A stretch of DNA of 64,000 bases from Xanthomonas sp. AM6. Its GTDB lineage: Bacteria > Pseudomonadota > Gammaproteobacteria > Xanthomonadales > Xanthomonadaceae. Of this stretch, positions 50,245 to 59,814 are shown piece after piece. Position numbers and translations under genes: made by a program. The notes under the pieces were generated by a model. It did no database searches. It was not told the origin of the DNA and saw only the letters and a program-made list of their open reading frames with translations. The DNA lies in NCBI RefSeq assembly GCF_025665335.1, contig NZ_CP106869.1:584501-648500 (forward strand), written 5' to 3'. Each line of letters begins with the position of its first letter. Within the stretch, counting starts at the first letter, position 1.

Positions 50245-50967
50245 TCAGCTGCCGCCGCAGTCGCGGTCCATGCGCGCGTCGATGCCGCGCTGTTCGGTTT
50301 CCAGCGCGCGGCGCTCGCTCTGCAGCGCGCTGTTGTAGCGGCGGATCAATTCCCAGCGGCGGTCGCTCAGGCGCGCGCACACTTCCTGTGGCGGCAGCGC
50401 GTTGCAGGTGTCGCGGACCAGGGTGCTGCCGGCCGGCACTATCACGTTGCCGCCTGTGGGATAGACCGGTCGCGGGGGCCGTGGGCGACCGCCTTCGCCG
50501 CCACCGTGGTGATGGCCGTTGCCGTAGCCATTGCCGCCGACATAGCCCATCGCCCACAGCGGCACCCAGCGCGGATTGCCCTCGTTGTCGTCGCTGGTGT
50601 AGCGCTCGCCCTCGCTGGTGACGCATTCGTACATCGGCTGCGGCGGTTGCACGGTGACGATGCGGATCTCGCGCTGCGGCAGCGGCGCCGGCGCGGCCGC
50701 GGCGCGCGCCGGATCGGTGCTGAGCGTGGTGGTCGGGCGCGGCGGCGGATCGCGCGGGCGCTGCATGTCCAGCACCTGCTGCTGGCGCGCGTTCTCGCAC
50801 GGTGCGTTCTGCAGGCTGACCGCGCCGCTGCTGCCGGTGCAACGGTAGATGCGCACCGAGCCCTGCGCGCCGTCGCTGCGCGCGGTCTGCGCGCCCTGCG
50901 CCCAGGCGGCGCCGGCCAGCGGCAGCAGCGCGGTCAGGAGCAGGGCAGGGCGGGCGATGGCGGGCAT
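50245..50967 (-). CDS. DUF4124-like exported protein (proximal copy)
   Basis: 240 residues. Signal peptide (PALLLTALLPLAGAAWA) and a core that mirrors the following gene: RIYRCTGSSGAVSLQNAPCEN, then a linker and MYECVTSEGERYTSDDNEG. The Gly/His-rich run NGYGNGHHHGGGEGG is distinctive. Probably a duplicate of the downstream gene. Paired cysteines suggest disulfide-linked folding in the periplasm. Confidence 0.78.
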   Translation of the reverse strand: MPAIARPALLLTALLPLAGAAWAQGAQTARSDGAQGSVRIYRCTGSSGAVSLQNAPCENARQQQVLDMQRPRDPPPRPTTTLSTDPARAAAAPAPLPQREIRIVTVQPPQPMYECVTSEGERYTSDDNEGNPRWVPLWAMGYVGGNGYGNGHHHGGGEGGRPRPPRPVYPTGGNVIVPAGSTLVRDTCNALPPQEVCARLSDRRWELIRRYNSALQSERRALETEQRGIDARMDRDCGGS

Positions 50968-51271
50968 GGGCGCATCTTGCGCGCCTTCGCCGGCCAGGGA
51001 AAGTGCGGGCCGGGGCAGCGCCGCCGCGCGCCGGGCGAAGAGGCAGGCCGGACCGCGCCGTCGGCTTCGCGCTGCTGCGGGCCACGTGCCGCAGCGCCGA
51101 ACCCTGCGCTCGGCGCTGCGCTGGCCGAGGGGGGTCGGTCCCCCCCGGCCATACCGCGTTCGCCGCTGCCGATGCACGCACGGCCGACGCGCGCGCGGCT
51201 GGCGGGGCGGGCGGATCTTGCCGTTCGGCGGGCGGCATGGGCGGCGGGCCGGCCGGCACGCACGGGCCGGC
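50968..51271. other. gene-free region upstream of the DUF4124 pair
   Basis: 304 bases with no supported gene. A short GC hairpin (GGGGGG/CCCCCC, 51129-51145) is the only clear structure. The promoter of the DUF4124 pair should be here. Confidence 0.35.
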
Positions 51272-51832
51272 TCAGGCGCGCAGGATCTCGCCGCTGACCG
51301 CGTCGCGGATCGGGGTGGGCTGGGCCAGGTCGCCGGTGTCGCCACCGACCACGCCGTCGAGCGCGGCCAGCAGCTGCGGGTCGAGGTCGGCGCGCTGCCG
51401 TGCCGGCGGCTCGCCGCCGCGGTTGGCGCTGGTCGACACCAGGGCGCCGCCCCAGGCGCGGCACAGCGCGGCCACCTGCGGATGCGCGCTGATTCGCACC
51501 GCGATGCCGCGGTGCGCGCCGGTGACCCAGCGCGGGGCGTGCGCCGCGGCCGGCAGCACCCAGGTATGCGGCCCCGGCCAGCTGCCCAGCACCGCGGCCA
51601 GGCGCTCGGCCGGCAGCGCCGACAGGTCCAGCAGCGGGCGCAGCGGCTCCAGTTCGGCGGCGACCACGATCAGGCCCTTCTCCACCGGCCGCTGCTTGAT
51701 CCGCAGCAGCCGGGTCACCGCCGCTTCGTCGTGCGGATCGCAGCCCAGGCCCCACACCGCTTCGGTGGGATAGGCGATCACGCCACCCCGCTGCAGGACG
51801 GCGACGGCTTGGCTCGGCGACAGGTCGGTCAT
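51272..51832 (-). CDS. tsaC: L-threonylcarbamoyladenylate synthase (TsaC/YrdC)
   Basis: 186 residues of the YrdC/Sua5 family that makes threonylcarbamoyl-AMP for the t6A37 modification of tRNAs. Substrate-binding GGVIAYPTEAVWGLGCDP and IKQRPVEKGLIV are at the N terminus, and VSTSANRGGEPPA near residue 140. Short TsaC type with no Sua5 extension. Located next to topA and dprA, the conserved setting in gammaproteobacteria. Confidence 0.92.
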   Translation of the reverse strand: MTDLSPSQAVAVLQRGGVIAYPTEAVWGLGCDPHDEAAVTRLLRIKQRPVEKGLIVVAAELEPLRPLLDLSALPAERLAAVLGSWPGPHTWVLPAAAHAPRWVTGAHRGIAVRISAHPQVAALCRAWGGALVSTSANRGGEPPARQRADLDPQLLAALDGVVGGDTGDLAQPTPIRDAVSGEILRA

Positions 51833-52279
51833 GCGCGCATCATGCGGCAGGCCGTTGCCGTGGGGCAACGGCGGGGATTCGGGATTGGGGATTGGGGATT
51901 GGGGATTGGCAGAGCGAAGCGCGCTTTCCCGCCGGTTCCAGGTTGGCGGCGCGGGCGAAGCGGGAGCGATGGGAGGGCGGGCCTGGCGTGCGGGCTGCGG
52001 CGGCTGCCGTTCTCCAGTCTCTGCGGCGCTGCTGCCGCATAGGCCGGTGGGCGCAGCGGCAGCCGGCCGGGCACGCCGCGTTCCAGGCGCGGTGCGTTGT
52101 CTTCGTCTTGGTTGCGCCAGCTGCGCGCCGAGCCAGTACGGAACCGTTCTCGGGGTTTGGCCTTCTCTCTGTTGTGCTCGGGCTCGCTTGCGGCAAGCGG
52201 ATCGCGTGGCGCGATGGTGGCGATTGAGCTATCCGGCGCCGCTCCTGCGGATGTCGCATCCGCAGGAGCGGGAGGTGGA
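51833..52279. other. region between tsaC and topA with repeats
   Basis: Bases 51872-51910 are a single tandem GGGATTG-type arm (five units), preceded by a 9-bp hairpin GCCGTTGCC/GGCAACGGC at 51851-51872. A strong hairpin at 52239-52271 closes topA. No gene is supported in the remainder. Confidence 0.55.
52239..52271 (-). terminator. 15-bp hairpin after topA
   Basis: CCGCTCCTGCGGATG (52239-52253) pairs perfectly with CATCCGCAGGAGCGG (52257-52271) over TCG, nine bases after the topA stop. No U-run follows on the minus strand, so it could be a barrier or Rho-linked end. Confidence 0.7.
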
Positions 52280-54766
52280 TCAGGCGGACTTGGCCGCGGC
52301 CTTCTTGACCACTTTCTTGACCGCTTTCTTCGCGGTCTTCTTCGTTGCCTTCTTGGCCGCCTTCTTCGCGGCGGGCTTGGCCGGCGCGTCGGTCGCGGCC
52401 TTCTTGGCCGCGCTCTTCTTCGGCGCGGCTTCCTTCTTGGCTGCGGCCTTCTTCGCGCCAAAGCCGCGGCGCGCCGGCTTGCCGGTCTCTTCCAGCAGCT
52501 TCTGCACTTCTTCCAGGGTCAGCGTGGCCGGCTCGCGATCCTTGGGGATCTTGCCGTTGAGCTTGCCGTCGCTGATGTACGGGCCGAAGCGGCCGTTGAG
52601 CACCTGGATGTCGCTGCCGTCGAACTCCTTGATGATACGGTTGCGCGCGATCTCTTCCTTCTCTTCGATCAGGAACACCGCGCGCGCCAGGTCGATGGTG
52701 TACGGATCGTCTTCCTTCTTCAGCGAGGCGTAGACGCTGCCGCGCTTGGCGAACGGGCCGAAGCGGCCGATGCCGACGCTGACGTCCTCGCCCTTGTCCT
52801 CGCCCAGCGCGCGCGGCATCAGGAACAGCTCCAGCGCGTCTTCCAGGGTGATGGTGTGCATGCTCTGGCCCGGGCGCAGCGAGGCGAACTTGGGCTTGTC
52901 CTCGGCGTCCTCGGCGGTGCTGCCGATCGCCGCGTACGGCCCGAAGCGGCCCAGGCGCACGCTGACCGGCTTGCCGGTCTTGGGATCGGTGCCGAGCTCG
53001 CGCGCGCCGGTGGCCTCGGAGCGGTCCACCGATTCCTTCTTTTCCTCGACCAGTTCCTTGAACGGGCCCCAGAACTTCTCCATCAACGGCCGCCATTCCT
53101 CCTCGCCGCGCGACACCGCGTCCAGCTCGTCCTCGAGCTTGGCGGTGAAGTCGTAGTCGACGTAGCGGGTGAAGTGGCCGGACAGGAACTTGCTGACCGC
53201 GCGGCCCACGTCCGAGGGGCGGAAGCGGCGCGCGTCCAGTTCCACGTACTTGCGGAACAGCAGGGTCTGGATGATCGAGGCGTAGGTCGAGGGGCGGCCG
53301 ATGCCGTACTCCTCGAGGGTCTTGACCAGCGAGGCTTCCGAGTAGCGCGGCGGCGGCTCGGTGAAATGCTGGTCGGCATGGATGCGGTCGAGCGGGATGC
53401 GGTCGCCGGGCTTCATCGGCGGCAGCTTGCGGCCCTCGTCCTCGTCCTCGGCGGCCTTCTGGTCCTTGCCTTCCTCGTACACGGCCAAAAAGCCCGGGTC
53501 GATCACCGTGGTGCCGCTGGCGCGGAAGCTGTGCTCGCTGCCGGCGGCCAGTTCCACGGTGACGGTGTTCATCGTCGCCGGCACCATCTGGCAGGCCACC
53601 GCGCGCTTCCAGATCAGCTCGTACAGGCGGCGGCCGTCGTCGTCCAGGTACCTGGCCATCTGCGCCGGGGTGCGCAGCGCGCTGGTCGGGCGGATCGCCT
53701 CGTGCGCTTCCTGCGCGTTCTTGGACTTGGTCTGGTACATGTTCGGCTTGTCCGGCAGCGCGCCGGTGCCGAAGTCGCGCGCGATCACGTCGCGGATCTC
53801 GGCCAGCGCGTCCTGCGACAGGTTCACCGAGTCGGTACGCATGTAGCTGATCAGGCCAACCGTGCCCTCGTCGCCGAGGGTCACGCCTTCGTACAGCTTC
53901 TGCGCCACGCGCATGGTGCGGCTGGTGGTGAAGCCGAGCTTGCGCGAGGCCTCCTGCTGCAGCGTGGAGGTGGTGAACGGCGGCGCCGGGCGGCGCTTGC
54001 GCTCCTTGCTGGCCACGTCGGTGACGTGCAGCGCGCCCTGCGCGGCCTTCTGCAGGCGCATCCGCGCGTCTTCGGCGGTCTCGCCGTCGGTGATGGTGAA
54101 CTGCTCGAACTTCTGCCCGTCGAGCTTGACCAGCTTGGCCGCGAACGGCTGCGAAGGGTGCAGGCAGTCGGCGCCGATGCTCCAGTATTCGCGGGCGACG
54201 AAGGCTTCGATCTCCTCCTCGCGCTCGACGATCATGCGCAGCGCCGGCGACTGCACGCGGCCGGCGGACAGGCCGCGCTGCACCTTGCGCCACAGCACCG
54301 GCGACAGGTTGAAGCCGACCAGGTAGTCCAGCGCGCGCCGCGCCTGCTGCGCATCGACCAGGTCGCCGGCGATCTGCCGCGGGTTGGCCATCGCCTCCTT
54401 GATCGCGCGCGGGGTGATCTCGGTGAACACCACCCGGTGCAGCGGCTTGCCCTTGAGCAGCCCGCGTTCCTTCAGGATCTCGGCGATGTGCCAGCTGATC
54501 GCCTCGCCCTCGCGGTCCGGGTCGGTCGCCAGATAGATGTCGTCGGCGACCTTGGCGGCCTTGGCGATGGCCTCGACGTGCTTTTCGTTCTTCTCGATCA
54601 GCGCGTAGCGCATCGCGAAGCCGTCGTCCGGATCCACCGCGCCCTCTTTCGGGATCAGGTCGCGCACGTGCCCATACGAGGCCAGGACGTGGAAGTCCTT
54701 GCCGAGGTATTTGTTGATCGTCTTGGCCTTGGCGGGCGATTCGACGATGAGCAGGTGCTTGGACAT
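52280..54766 (-). CDS. topA: DNA topoisomerase I, zinc-finger-less with basic tail
   Basis: 828 residues. Toprim ATDPDREGEAISWHI near residue 80, catalytic Tyr308 in ISYMRTDS, and three Toprim_Crpt-type repeats with GRFGPY/F (near residues 630, 690 and 770). The C terminus lacks the cysteine zinc ribbons of E. coli TopA and instead ends in a Lys/Ala-rich histone-H1-like tail (KKAAKKATKKTAKKAVKK) of about 60 residues. Relaxes negative supercoils and removes RNA-DNA loops. Confidence 0.95.
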   Translation of the reverse strand: MSKHLLIVESPAKAKTINKYLGKDFHVLASYGHVRDLIPKEGAVDPDDGFAMRYALIEKNEKHVEAIAKAAKVADDIYLATDPDREGEAISWHIAEILKERGLLKGKPLHRVVFTEITPRAIKEAMANPRQIAGDLVDAQQARRALDYLVGFNLSPVLWRKVQRGLSAGRVQSPALRMIVEREEEIEAFVAREYWSIGADCLHPSQPFAAKLVKLDGQKFEQFTITDGETAEDARMRLQKAAQGALHVTDVASKERKRRPAPPFTTSTLQQEASRKLGFTTSRTMRVAQKLYEGVTLGDEGTVGLISYMRTDSVNLSQDALAEIRDVIARDFGTGALPDKPNMYQTKSKNAQEAHEAIRPTSALRTPAQMARYLDDDGRRLYELIWKRAVACQMVPATMNTVTVELAAGSEHSFRASGTTVIDPGFLAVYEEGKDQKAAEDEDEGRKLPPMKPGDRIPLDRIHADQHFTEPPPRYSEASLVKTLEEYGIGRPSTYASIIQTLLFRKYVELDARRFRPSDVGRAVSKFLSGHFTRYVDYDFTAKLEDELDAVSRGEEEWRPLMEKFWGPFKELVEEKKESVDRSEATGARELGTDPKTGKPVSVRLGRFGPYAAIGSTAEDAEDKPKFASLRPGQSMHTITLEDALELFLMPRALGEDKGEDVSVGIGRFGPFAKRGSVYASLKKEDDPYTIDLARAVFLIEEKEEIARNRIIKEFDGSDIQVLNGRFGPYISDGKLNGKIPKDREPATLTLEEVQKLLEETGKPARRGFGAKKAAAKKEAAPKKSAAKKAATDAPAKPAAKKAAKKATKKTAKKAVKKVVKKAAAKSA

Positions 54767-55032
54767 GATGGGGTGGGCTTCGAATGGGCGGGGCGGGCGC
54801 CCTGGGGGCGGTAGGGTGGCGCAATTGCTCCGGTTAGTGAAGCGTTGCGGTGGTTCAGAGCGGCCGACGCCCGGGGCGGATACCCCGGGCGTTCAGCTGC
54901 GTCTCTTTTTATTAGTGGACATGTCTGGCGGCGGCTGTCAAGCGCCCGCGCCCCGCGGCGCCGGGAAATGTTCGGGCGCGCGGGGCTCTGCCGACTTCCG
55001 TTCTCCGGGTCTCCGGTTCCGAGTCCCGGCCG
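54767..55032 (-). promoter_or_regulatory. topA promoter/leader
   Basis: On the minus strand TTGACA at 54941-54936 is a perfect -35. A -10 about 17 bases on is weak (CACTAA-type). A 10-bp hairpin (54867-54876 with 54883-54892) lies about 100 bases before the topA ATG in the leader. Confidence 0.5.
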
Positions 55033-55980
55033 TCAGTGCCAGTTGCCGCTGGCGGCCACGCCGATCAGCAGCAGCACCACCAGCAGGACCACGAGCATCA
55101 GCACGCCGAACAGCGACAGGATCACCACGGTGACCGTGCCCAGCTTGCGCTGCTGCCATTCCGGATGGTCGGTGTAGGCCCACTTGTCCACCACCAGGGT
55201 GTCGCAGAGCATGTCGTGCAGGGCCTGCTTGCGCTCGGTGAAGGCCGCCATCAGGAAGCCGATGAAGATGGTCAGGCTGCTCAACAGGAAGCCGAAGTAG
55301 CGGCCGATGCCGCGGCCGACGCTGATCCGGCTGCCGTCGGTGCGCACCACCTTGATGCCGACCGCCATCTTGCCCAGCGTGGCCTGCTTGGTCGAGGCAT
55401 GGAACAGGCCGAAGTACAGCGCCGACATCGCCAGCGGCACCAGGTACACCAGCACCAGCATGACGACGCCGCCGGCGGTGGCGAAATCGGGCGCGCTGCC
55501 GCCGCCGAGGCCGCTGAAGCCGAAGAAGCCCAGCATGATCGCGAACTGGATCACCTGCGCGACCATGCCGACCAGCATGCCGTCGATCAGGTAGGCGGCG
55601 GTGCGTTTCCAGAAGCCGGCCTGCACCACTTCGCCGCCGGCGACGAAATGCGGCTCCGTGGAGAGCGTGGCGGCGGGCGCGGCGTACGGCGAATGCGTCG
55701 CCGCGTCGGCGTCCGGCACGGTGGTCCACGCCGCCGGCAAGGCCTGCGCCGGCGCCACGGCCGACGCCTCGACGGGGGCGCTCGGCGGCAGCGCGGCCGG
55801 CGCCTGGGTCAGGCCCAGTTCGTCGACGAAATCGGCCAGCGGATGCCATTCGCTGAGGCCGTCGCGCCAGACCAGCGTGGTCAGGCCTACCTCGCCGCGC
55901 TGGAAGCGCTGCTGCAGGTCGTTGGCCGGCATCGGACCATGGCGCTGCTGTGCAGCGTCGGCGTAGTACCACTCACTCAT
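55033..55980 (-). CDS. GYF_2 + RDD membrane protein
   Basis: 315 residues. An N-terminal GYF_2 domain (EWYYADAAQQRHGPMPANDL, LVWRDGLSEW) of about 50 residues is followed by a Pro/Ala linker and an RDD domain with AYLIDGMLVG, TLGKMAVGIKVVRTDG and LHDMLCDTLVV. GYF_2 domains usually face the cytoplasm and bind partners; RDD proteins are poorly understood transporters or channels. The gene shares this GYF_2 type with the next gene upstream. Confidence 0.85.
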   Translation of the reverse strand: MSEWYYADAAQQRHGPMPANDLQQRFQRGEVGLTTLVWRDGLSEWHPLADFVDELGLTQAPAALPPSAPVEASAVAPAQALPAAWTTVPDADAATHSPYAAPAATLSTEPHFVAGGEVVQAGFWKRTAAYLIDGMLVGMVAQVIQFAIMLGFFGFSGLGGGSAPDFATAGGVVMLVLVYLVPLAMSALYFGLFHASTKQATLGKMAVGIKVVRTDGSRISVGRGIGRYFGFLLSSLTIFIGFLMAAFTERKQALHDMLCDTLVVDKWAYTDHPEWQQRKLGTVTVVILSLFGVLMLVVLLVVLLLIGVAASGNWH

Positions 55981-56018
55981 TCCTGTTCCCCGGGTTGCGA
56001 TCGAAAATCCGTTTCCGC

Positions 56019-56741
56019 TCAGCCGCCGCGGCAATGCACGGGCAGGTAGCGGTCGTCCAGCTCGGAACTGCAGTTCCAGGCCGCGGCCTGCGCATCGTAA
56101 TCCAGCCACAGGGCCTTGCCATCCAGCTTGTCCTTCCCGGGCGCGTGCACGGTGGCTTCCAGGCCGCAATGGCCGTTGTCGAAACGGCCGATGCGCACCT
56201 GTTCGACGAAGTCGCTGGCGTAGTCCTGGGCGGCGTCGAAGCCGGGATCGCCGTTCACCGGGCAGCGCCCCTGCTGCGCGGCGAACGCGACGATCTCGCC
56301 CTTCAGCAGGTCCAGGCTGCCGATCGCCGTGCTGGCATGGGCGCGCAGGGTGTAGTCGCGGTACGCCGGCACGGCGATGGCGGCAAGGATGCCGAGCACC
56401 GCCACCAGCAGCAGGCCCAGCACCACGGCGACGATCGCGCCGATGCCGCAGCCGGACAGGCCGGCGCGTGGCGCGGCAACCTCCGCTGCGGGCGCGGCGG
56501 AAGGCGCCGGGGGCCGGGCAGGCGGCAGCGGGGGCGGCACGGCCGCCGCGGGCAGGCCCAGTTCCGCGGCGAGCGCGTGCAGCGGCTGCCAGTCCGGCAT
56601 GCCCTCGCGCCACACCAGGGTAGTGCGGTCCAGCAGCCCGTCGCGCAGCCGTTCCAGCAGCTCCGCGGCGCTCAGCGGGCCGTGCCGCGCGCGCGACGCG
56701 TCGGCGTAATACCACGCGCTCAGGGTGGGGTCCTCGTGCAT
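56019..56741 (-). CDS. GYF_2 domain fused to a pilin-like segment
   Basis: 240 residues. GYF_2 domain (AWYYADASRARHGPLSAAEL, LVWREGMPDWQPLHAL) then a Pro/Ala linker and an internal hydrophobic helix (GAIVAVVLGLLLVAVLGILA) continuing to AIAVPAYRDYTLRAHAST, the type IV pilin N-terminal helix pattern, and a C-terminal cysteine-containing globular part. The usual prepilin processing site at the protein start is absent, so it may not be assembled as a pilin. Function unknown. Confidence 0.75.
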   Translation of the reverse strand: MHEDPTLSAWYYADASRARHGPLSAAELLERLRDGLLDRTTLVWREGMPDWQPLHALAAELGLPAAAVPPPLPPARPPAPSAAPAAEVAAPRAGLSGCGIGAIVAVVLGLLLVAVLGILAAIAVPAYRDYTLRAHASTAIGSLDLLKGEIVAFAAQQGRCPVNGDPGFDAAQDYASDFVEQVRIGRFDNGHCGLEATVHAPGKDKLDGKALWLDYDAQAAAWNCSSELDDRYLPVHCRGG

Positions 56742-56763
56742 CCGTGCGGGGCCGGTCAGTGGC

Positions 56764-57237
56764 TCAGTGCACCGGCTCCGGCTCGTCGACGAACATCTGC
56801 GTTTCCATCCACGCGTAGGCCGCCTCGGCGCCGGGCTGGTTGAACAGCACCATCAGCACCACCCATTTCAGGTCGTCCAGGTCCAGTTCGTCCTGGTCCA
56901 GCGCCATCGCCCGGTCCAGCACCAGCTCGCGCTGGTCGCTGTCGAGGATGCCGTGCTGTTCCAGGAACAGCAGGAAGCCGCGGCATTCCACGTCGAGCTT
57001 GTCCAGCTCCGGGCCGTGGTAGATGCGGATCGGGCCGTCGATGCGCGGCTGCGCCACGGCCGGGCGCTGGTCGGCCAGCGCGTCGAGCCAGTCGAACGCC
57101 TTGCTGATTTCGGTGGGGCTGAAGCCAGCCTGGATCAGGCCATTCTGGAGGGAGTCGCGATCGCGGACCGGGTCCGCATCCTCGCTGAAATAGTGTTCGA
57201 ACAGGTACAGCAGGACATCCAGAATGCTCTCTTTCAT
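56764..57237 (-). CDS. smg: Smg family protein (DUF494)
   Basis: 157 residues, the Smg protein typically next to dprA. Starts [20 protein letters not shown]; helical, without membrane segments. Function is unknown in all species. ATG 57237 is preceded by a GC-rich sequence without a strong ribosome site; it begins 43 bases after dprA. Confidence 0.9.
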   Translation of the reverse strand: MKESILDVLLYLFEHYFSEDADPVRDRDSLQNGLIQAGFSPTEISKAFDWLDALADQRPAVAQPRIDGPIRIYHGPELDKLDVECRGFLLFLEQHGILDSDQRELVLDRAMALDQDELDLDDLKWVVLMVLFNQPGAEAAYAWMETQMFVDEPEPVH

Positions 57238-57280
57238 TGCCCCTCGGCCTGCGTCGCTAGACGCTGTGGAGGTGAAGAAA

Positions 57281-58435
57281 CTAGGGTTTGCGGGTGTAAC
57301 GACCTCGTTCGACCGCCACGTAGCCATCCAGTTCCATGGCCAGCAGCATGGAGGAGGCCGCCGCGGCCGTCAATCCGGTGCGCGCGATCAATGAATCCAT
57401 ACAGGTAGGGTCGTGGCCCAGCGCCCGCCACAAGCGCTGGTAGTCGGGGTTGGAGAAGGACGGCGTGACGCCGGGGTCGTCGGCGATCCTCTCAGTGGGG
57501 GCGGCCAGGCGTCCGCGCAAGGCGTCGGCCAGCTCGGCGGCCAGCGGCGCGACCCCGGCCAGGACTTCCTCGGCGCTTTCGACCAGGCCGGCACCGTCGC
57601 GGATCAGGCGGTGGCAGCCGCGCGCCAGCGGGTTGTGGATCGAGCCGGGCAGCGCGAACACCTCGCGCCCGGCCTCGGCGGCCAGGCGCGCGGTGATCAG
57701 CGCGCCGGAACGCGCGGCGGCCTCGATCACCAGCGTGGCCAGCGCCAGCCCGGCGATGATCCGGTTGCGCGCCGGGAAGTGGCTGGGCCGCGCCGGGGTG
57801 CCGGGCGGATGCTCGCTGACCACCGCGCCGCGCGCGGCGATGCGCTCGCGCAGGGCGGCGTGCTGGCGCGGATAGGCCAGGTCGGCGCCGGTACCGACCA
57901 CCGCCACGGTGAGTCCGTCCTGGCACGACAGCGCGGCCGCATGCGCGGCGGCATCGACCCCCGCGGCCATGCCGCTGGTCACCGCGAGCCCGGCCGTGGC
58001 CAGCGCCAGCGCGAAGCGGGCGGCGTTGTCGCGGCCGCCGGCGCTGGGTGCGCGGCTGCCGACCACGGCCACCGCCGGATGCCACAGCGCGGCCGGGTCG
58101 CCTTCCAGGTACAGCGCCAGCGGCGGGTTGGGCGCGCGCAGCAGCAATGCCGGGTAGTCCGGGTCGTGGCAGCCGAGCAGGTGCCGACGCGGCTGCGCCA
58201 GCCAGGCCAGCGCCGCGTCCAGTGCGGCGCGGTCGGGACGGCGCAGCGCCGCGATCTGCGCCGCATCCAGCCCGGCGGCGTGCCAGGCGGTCGGGCCGGC
58301 TGCCAGCGCGGCGGCGGGGCTGCCGCACCGTTCGAGCAGGCGCCGGCGCGGGGCGCTGGCGCCGCCGGCCAGCGACAGCGCCAGCAACGCCGGATCGGCA
58401 CCGGTGCAGGGGGCGGGGCTGGGCAGGGCGGACAT
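57281..58435 (-). CDS. dprA: DNA processing protein DprA
   Basis: 384 residues; loads RecA on incoming single-stranded DNA during natural transformation. Rossmann-like core [73 protein letters not shown], plus the C-terminal winged-helix domain ([20 protein letters not shown]). ATG at 58435 is chosen over upstream ones by the family N terminus. Confidence 0.93.
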   Translation of the reverse strand: MSALPSPAPCTGADPALLALSLAGGASAPRRRLLERCGSPAAALAAGPTAWHAAGLDAAQIAALRRPDRAALDAALAWLAQPRRHLLGCHDPDYPALLLRAPNPPLALYLEGDPAALWHPAVAVVGSRAPSAGGRDNAARFALALATAGLAVTSGMAAGVDAAAHAAALSCQDGLTVAVVGTGADLAYPRQHAALRERIAARGAVVSEHPPGTPARPSHFPARNRIIAGLALATLVIEAAARSGALITARLAAEAGREVFALPGSIHNPLARGCHRLIRDGAGLVESAEEVLAGVAPLAAELADALRGRLAAPTERIADDPGVTPSFSNPDYQRLWRALGHDPTCMDSLIARTGLTAAAASSMLLAMELDGYVAVERGRYTRKP

Positions 58436-58482
58436 GGACCGGTTCCGGTGGCGGCGACGGGTCCCCAGGCTAGGCCACAAAC

Positions 58483-58510
58483 GCAGACGGCGCCCTCGGG
58501 CGCCGTCTGC
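58483..58510 (-). terminator. 12-bp hairpin between LysM gene and dprA
   Basis: GCAGACGGCGCC (58483-58494) pairs perfectly with 58499-58510 over CTCG. On the minus strand the following GTTTGT is only weakly U-rich. It may end the LysM transcript or trim the mRNA. Confidence 0.6.
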
Positions 58511-58541
58511 TGCGGATGTAGGACTTGCCCGCGCGCGCGGG

Positions 58542-59678
58542 TCAGCGCGCGTCAGGGTGCTTGATGTCGTAGCCGATCCGGGTCGGCTTGACGCCCTTCA
58601 TCACCAGCGCGTAGCTGACCTTGTCGAAGGTGCGGAACACCATCGCGTGCGCGGCGTATTCGTCCGGCAGCGCCACCGTGCCGCCGCCGCCGGTGAAGCC
58701 GTCGTCGGCGCGCGAGGTGTTCGGGTGCTGCACCCGGTCGTTGACCCGGGTGCCGTGGCGCCACAGCGAGACCACGGTGCCGTTGTCGATGCCTTCGCGG
58801 CTGCCGCCGGAGATGGCGATCACGTCGCGCGGGCCGGCGGCGCTGAACGCGTCGGCCACCGCCAGCACCCGCAGCCCGGCCGCCAGCGCCTGCGCCGAGG
58901 GCGGGTGGGGGATGAACTGCAGGTCGTAGGGCTGCGCCTGGACCGCGATCAGGCGGTCGCCGGCGCGCACTTCGCGGGCGCTGTCCTGCAGCAGCAGGGC
59001 GGTGGCCTGGCGGCCGTCGGCGGCGACGCGGGTGACGGTGCCGATGTTGACCTGGGCCAGTTCGTAGCCGAGGGTCTCGCGGCGCTTGTTGTCCGGCGCC
59101 ACGAAGGTCTGCCACAGGTTGCCGGTGCCCGGGATGCTGCGGCCTTCGTTGTTCAGGTCGTCGCTGAGCCTGGGCAGCTCGTAGCGGACGGTCGGGCGCA
59201 CCACCGCGTAGCGCTGCCCCACCTGCGGATCGCCGAGCCCGTTGGCGTAGACCGTCTGGCCGATGGTGGCGCGCAGGCGGTTGTCCTCGACGCCGACCAC
59301 GTAGGGCAGGCCGTCGATGCTGTCGGCCACGCGCAGGTTCTTCAGGAACGGCTCGACGTCCGACAGCGGGATCGCGTCGATCGGCGCGTCCCGGCGCGGG
59401 CCGGGCACGACCGTGCCGCGGGCCACGCGGTCCAGGTAGGCCAGGCTGAGCACGTCGCCGGGGTAGATCAGGTGCGGGTTCTGCACCTGCGGGTTGGCCT
59501 GCCAGATTTCCGGCCACAGCCACGGCTTGCCGAGAAAGCGCCCGGCGATGTCCCACAGCGTGTCGCCCTTGCGCACCACGTAGGTGTCAGGGTGTTCGGC
59601 GGCCATGCTCGCGGAAGCGGCATAGGTCGCCACGGTGAGCATCGCCACGGCGACGACCGTACGGAGTCGATTGAACAT
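58542..59678 (-). CDS. exported LysM-domain protein
   Basis: 378 residues. Signal peptide ([20 protein letters not shown]), then one LysM domain ([35 protein letters not shown]), followed by a conserved C-terminal region of unknown function ([35 protein letters not shown]). In gammaproteobacteria this type is linked to dprA and probably helps cell wall handling. Divergent from def with 136 bases between. Confidence 0.85.
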   Translation of the reverse strand: MFNRLRTVVAVAMLTVATYAASASMAAEHPDTYVVRKGDTLWDIAGRFLGKPWLWPEIWQANPQVQNPHLIYPGDVLSLAYLDRVARGTVVPGPRRDAPIDAIPLSDVEPFLKNLRVADSIDGLPYVVGVEDNRLRATIGQTVYANGLGDPQVGQRYAVVRPTVRYELPRLSDDLNNEGRSIPGTGNLWQTFVAPDNKRRETLGYELAQVNIGTVTRVAADGRQATALLLQDSAREVRAGDRLIAVQAQPYDLQFIPHPPSAQALAAGLRVLAVADAFSAAGPRDVIAISGGSREGIDNGTVVSLWRHGTRVNDRVQHPNTSRADDGFTGGGGTVALPDEYAAHAMVFRTFDKVSYALVMKGVKPTRIGYDIKHPDAR

Positions 59679-59814
59679 GAGTGCGGAGCCTGATTCCCCA
59701 ACAGGTCCGCGCACTATAGTCCAGAACCCCGGGCGCGGCGCAAGCGCCGGCGAGAACGCGGTAGAATTGTCCGGTCTTGCCGAATTGTCCGGCGCCCCCA
59801 TTCTGGGTACCGCT
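59679..59814. promoter_or_regulatory. divergent promoter region, LysM gene and def
   Basis: Contains TATAGT at 59715-59720, which fits a -10 in both directions. An 11-base direct repeat GAATTGTCCGG occurs at 59764-59774 and 59782-59792, 18 bases apart, close to the def start. The repeat may be a regulator site. Confidence 0.45.
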
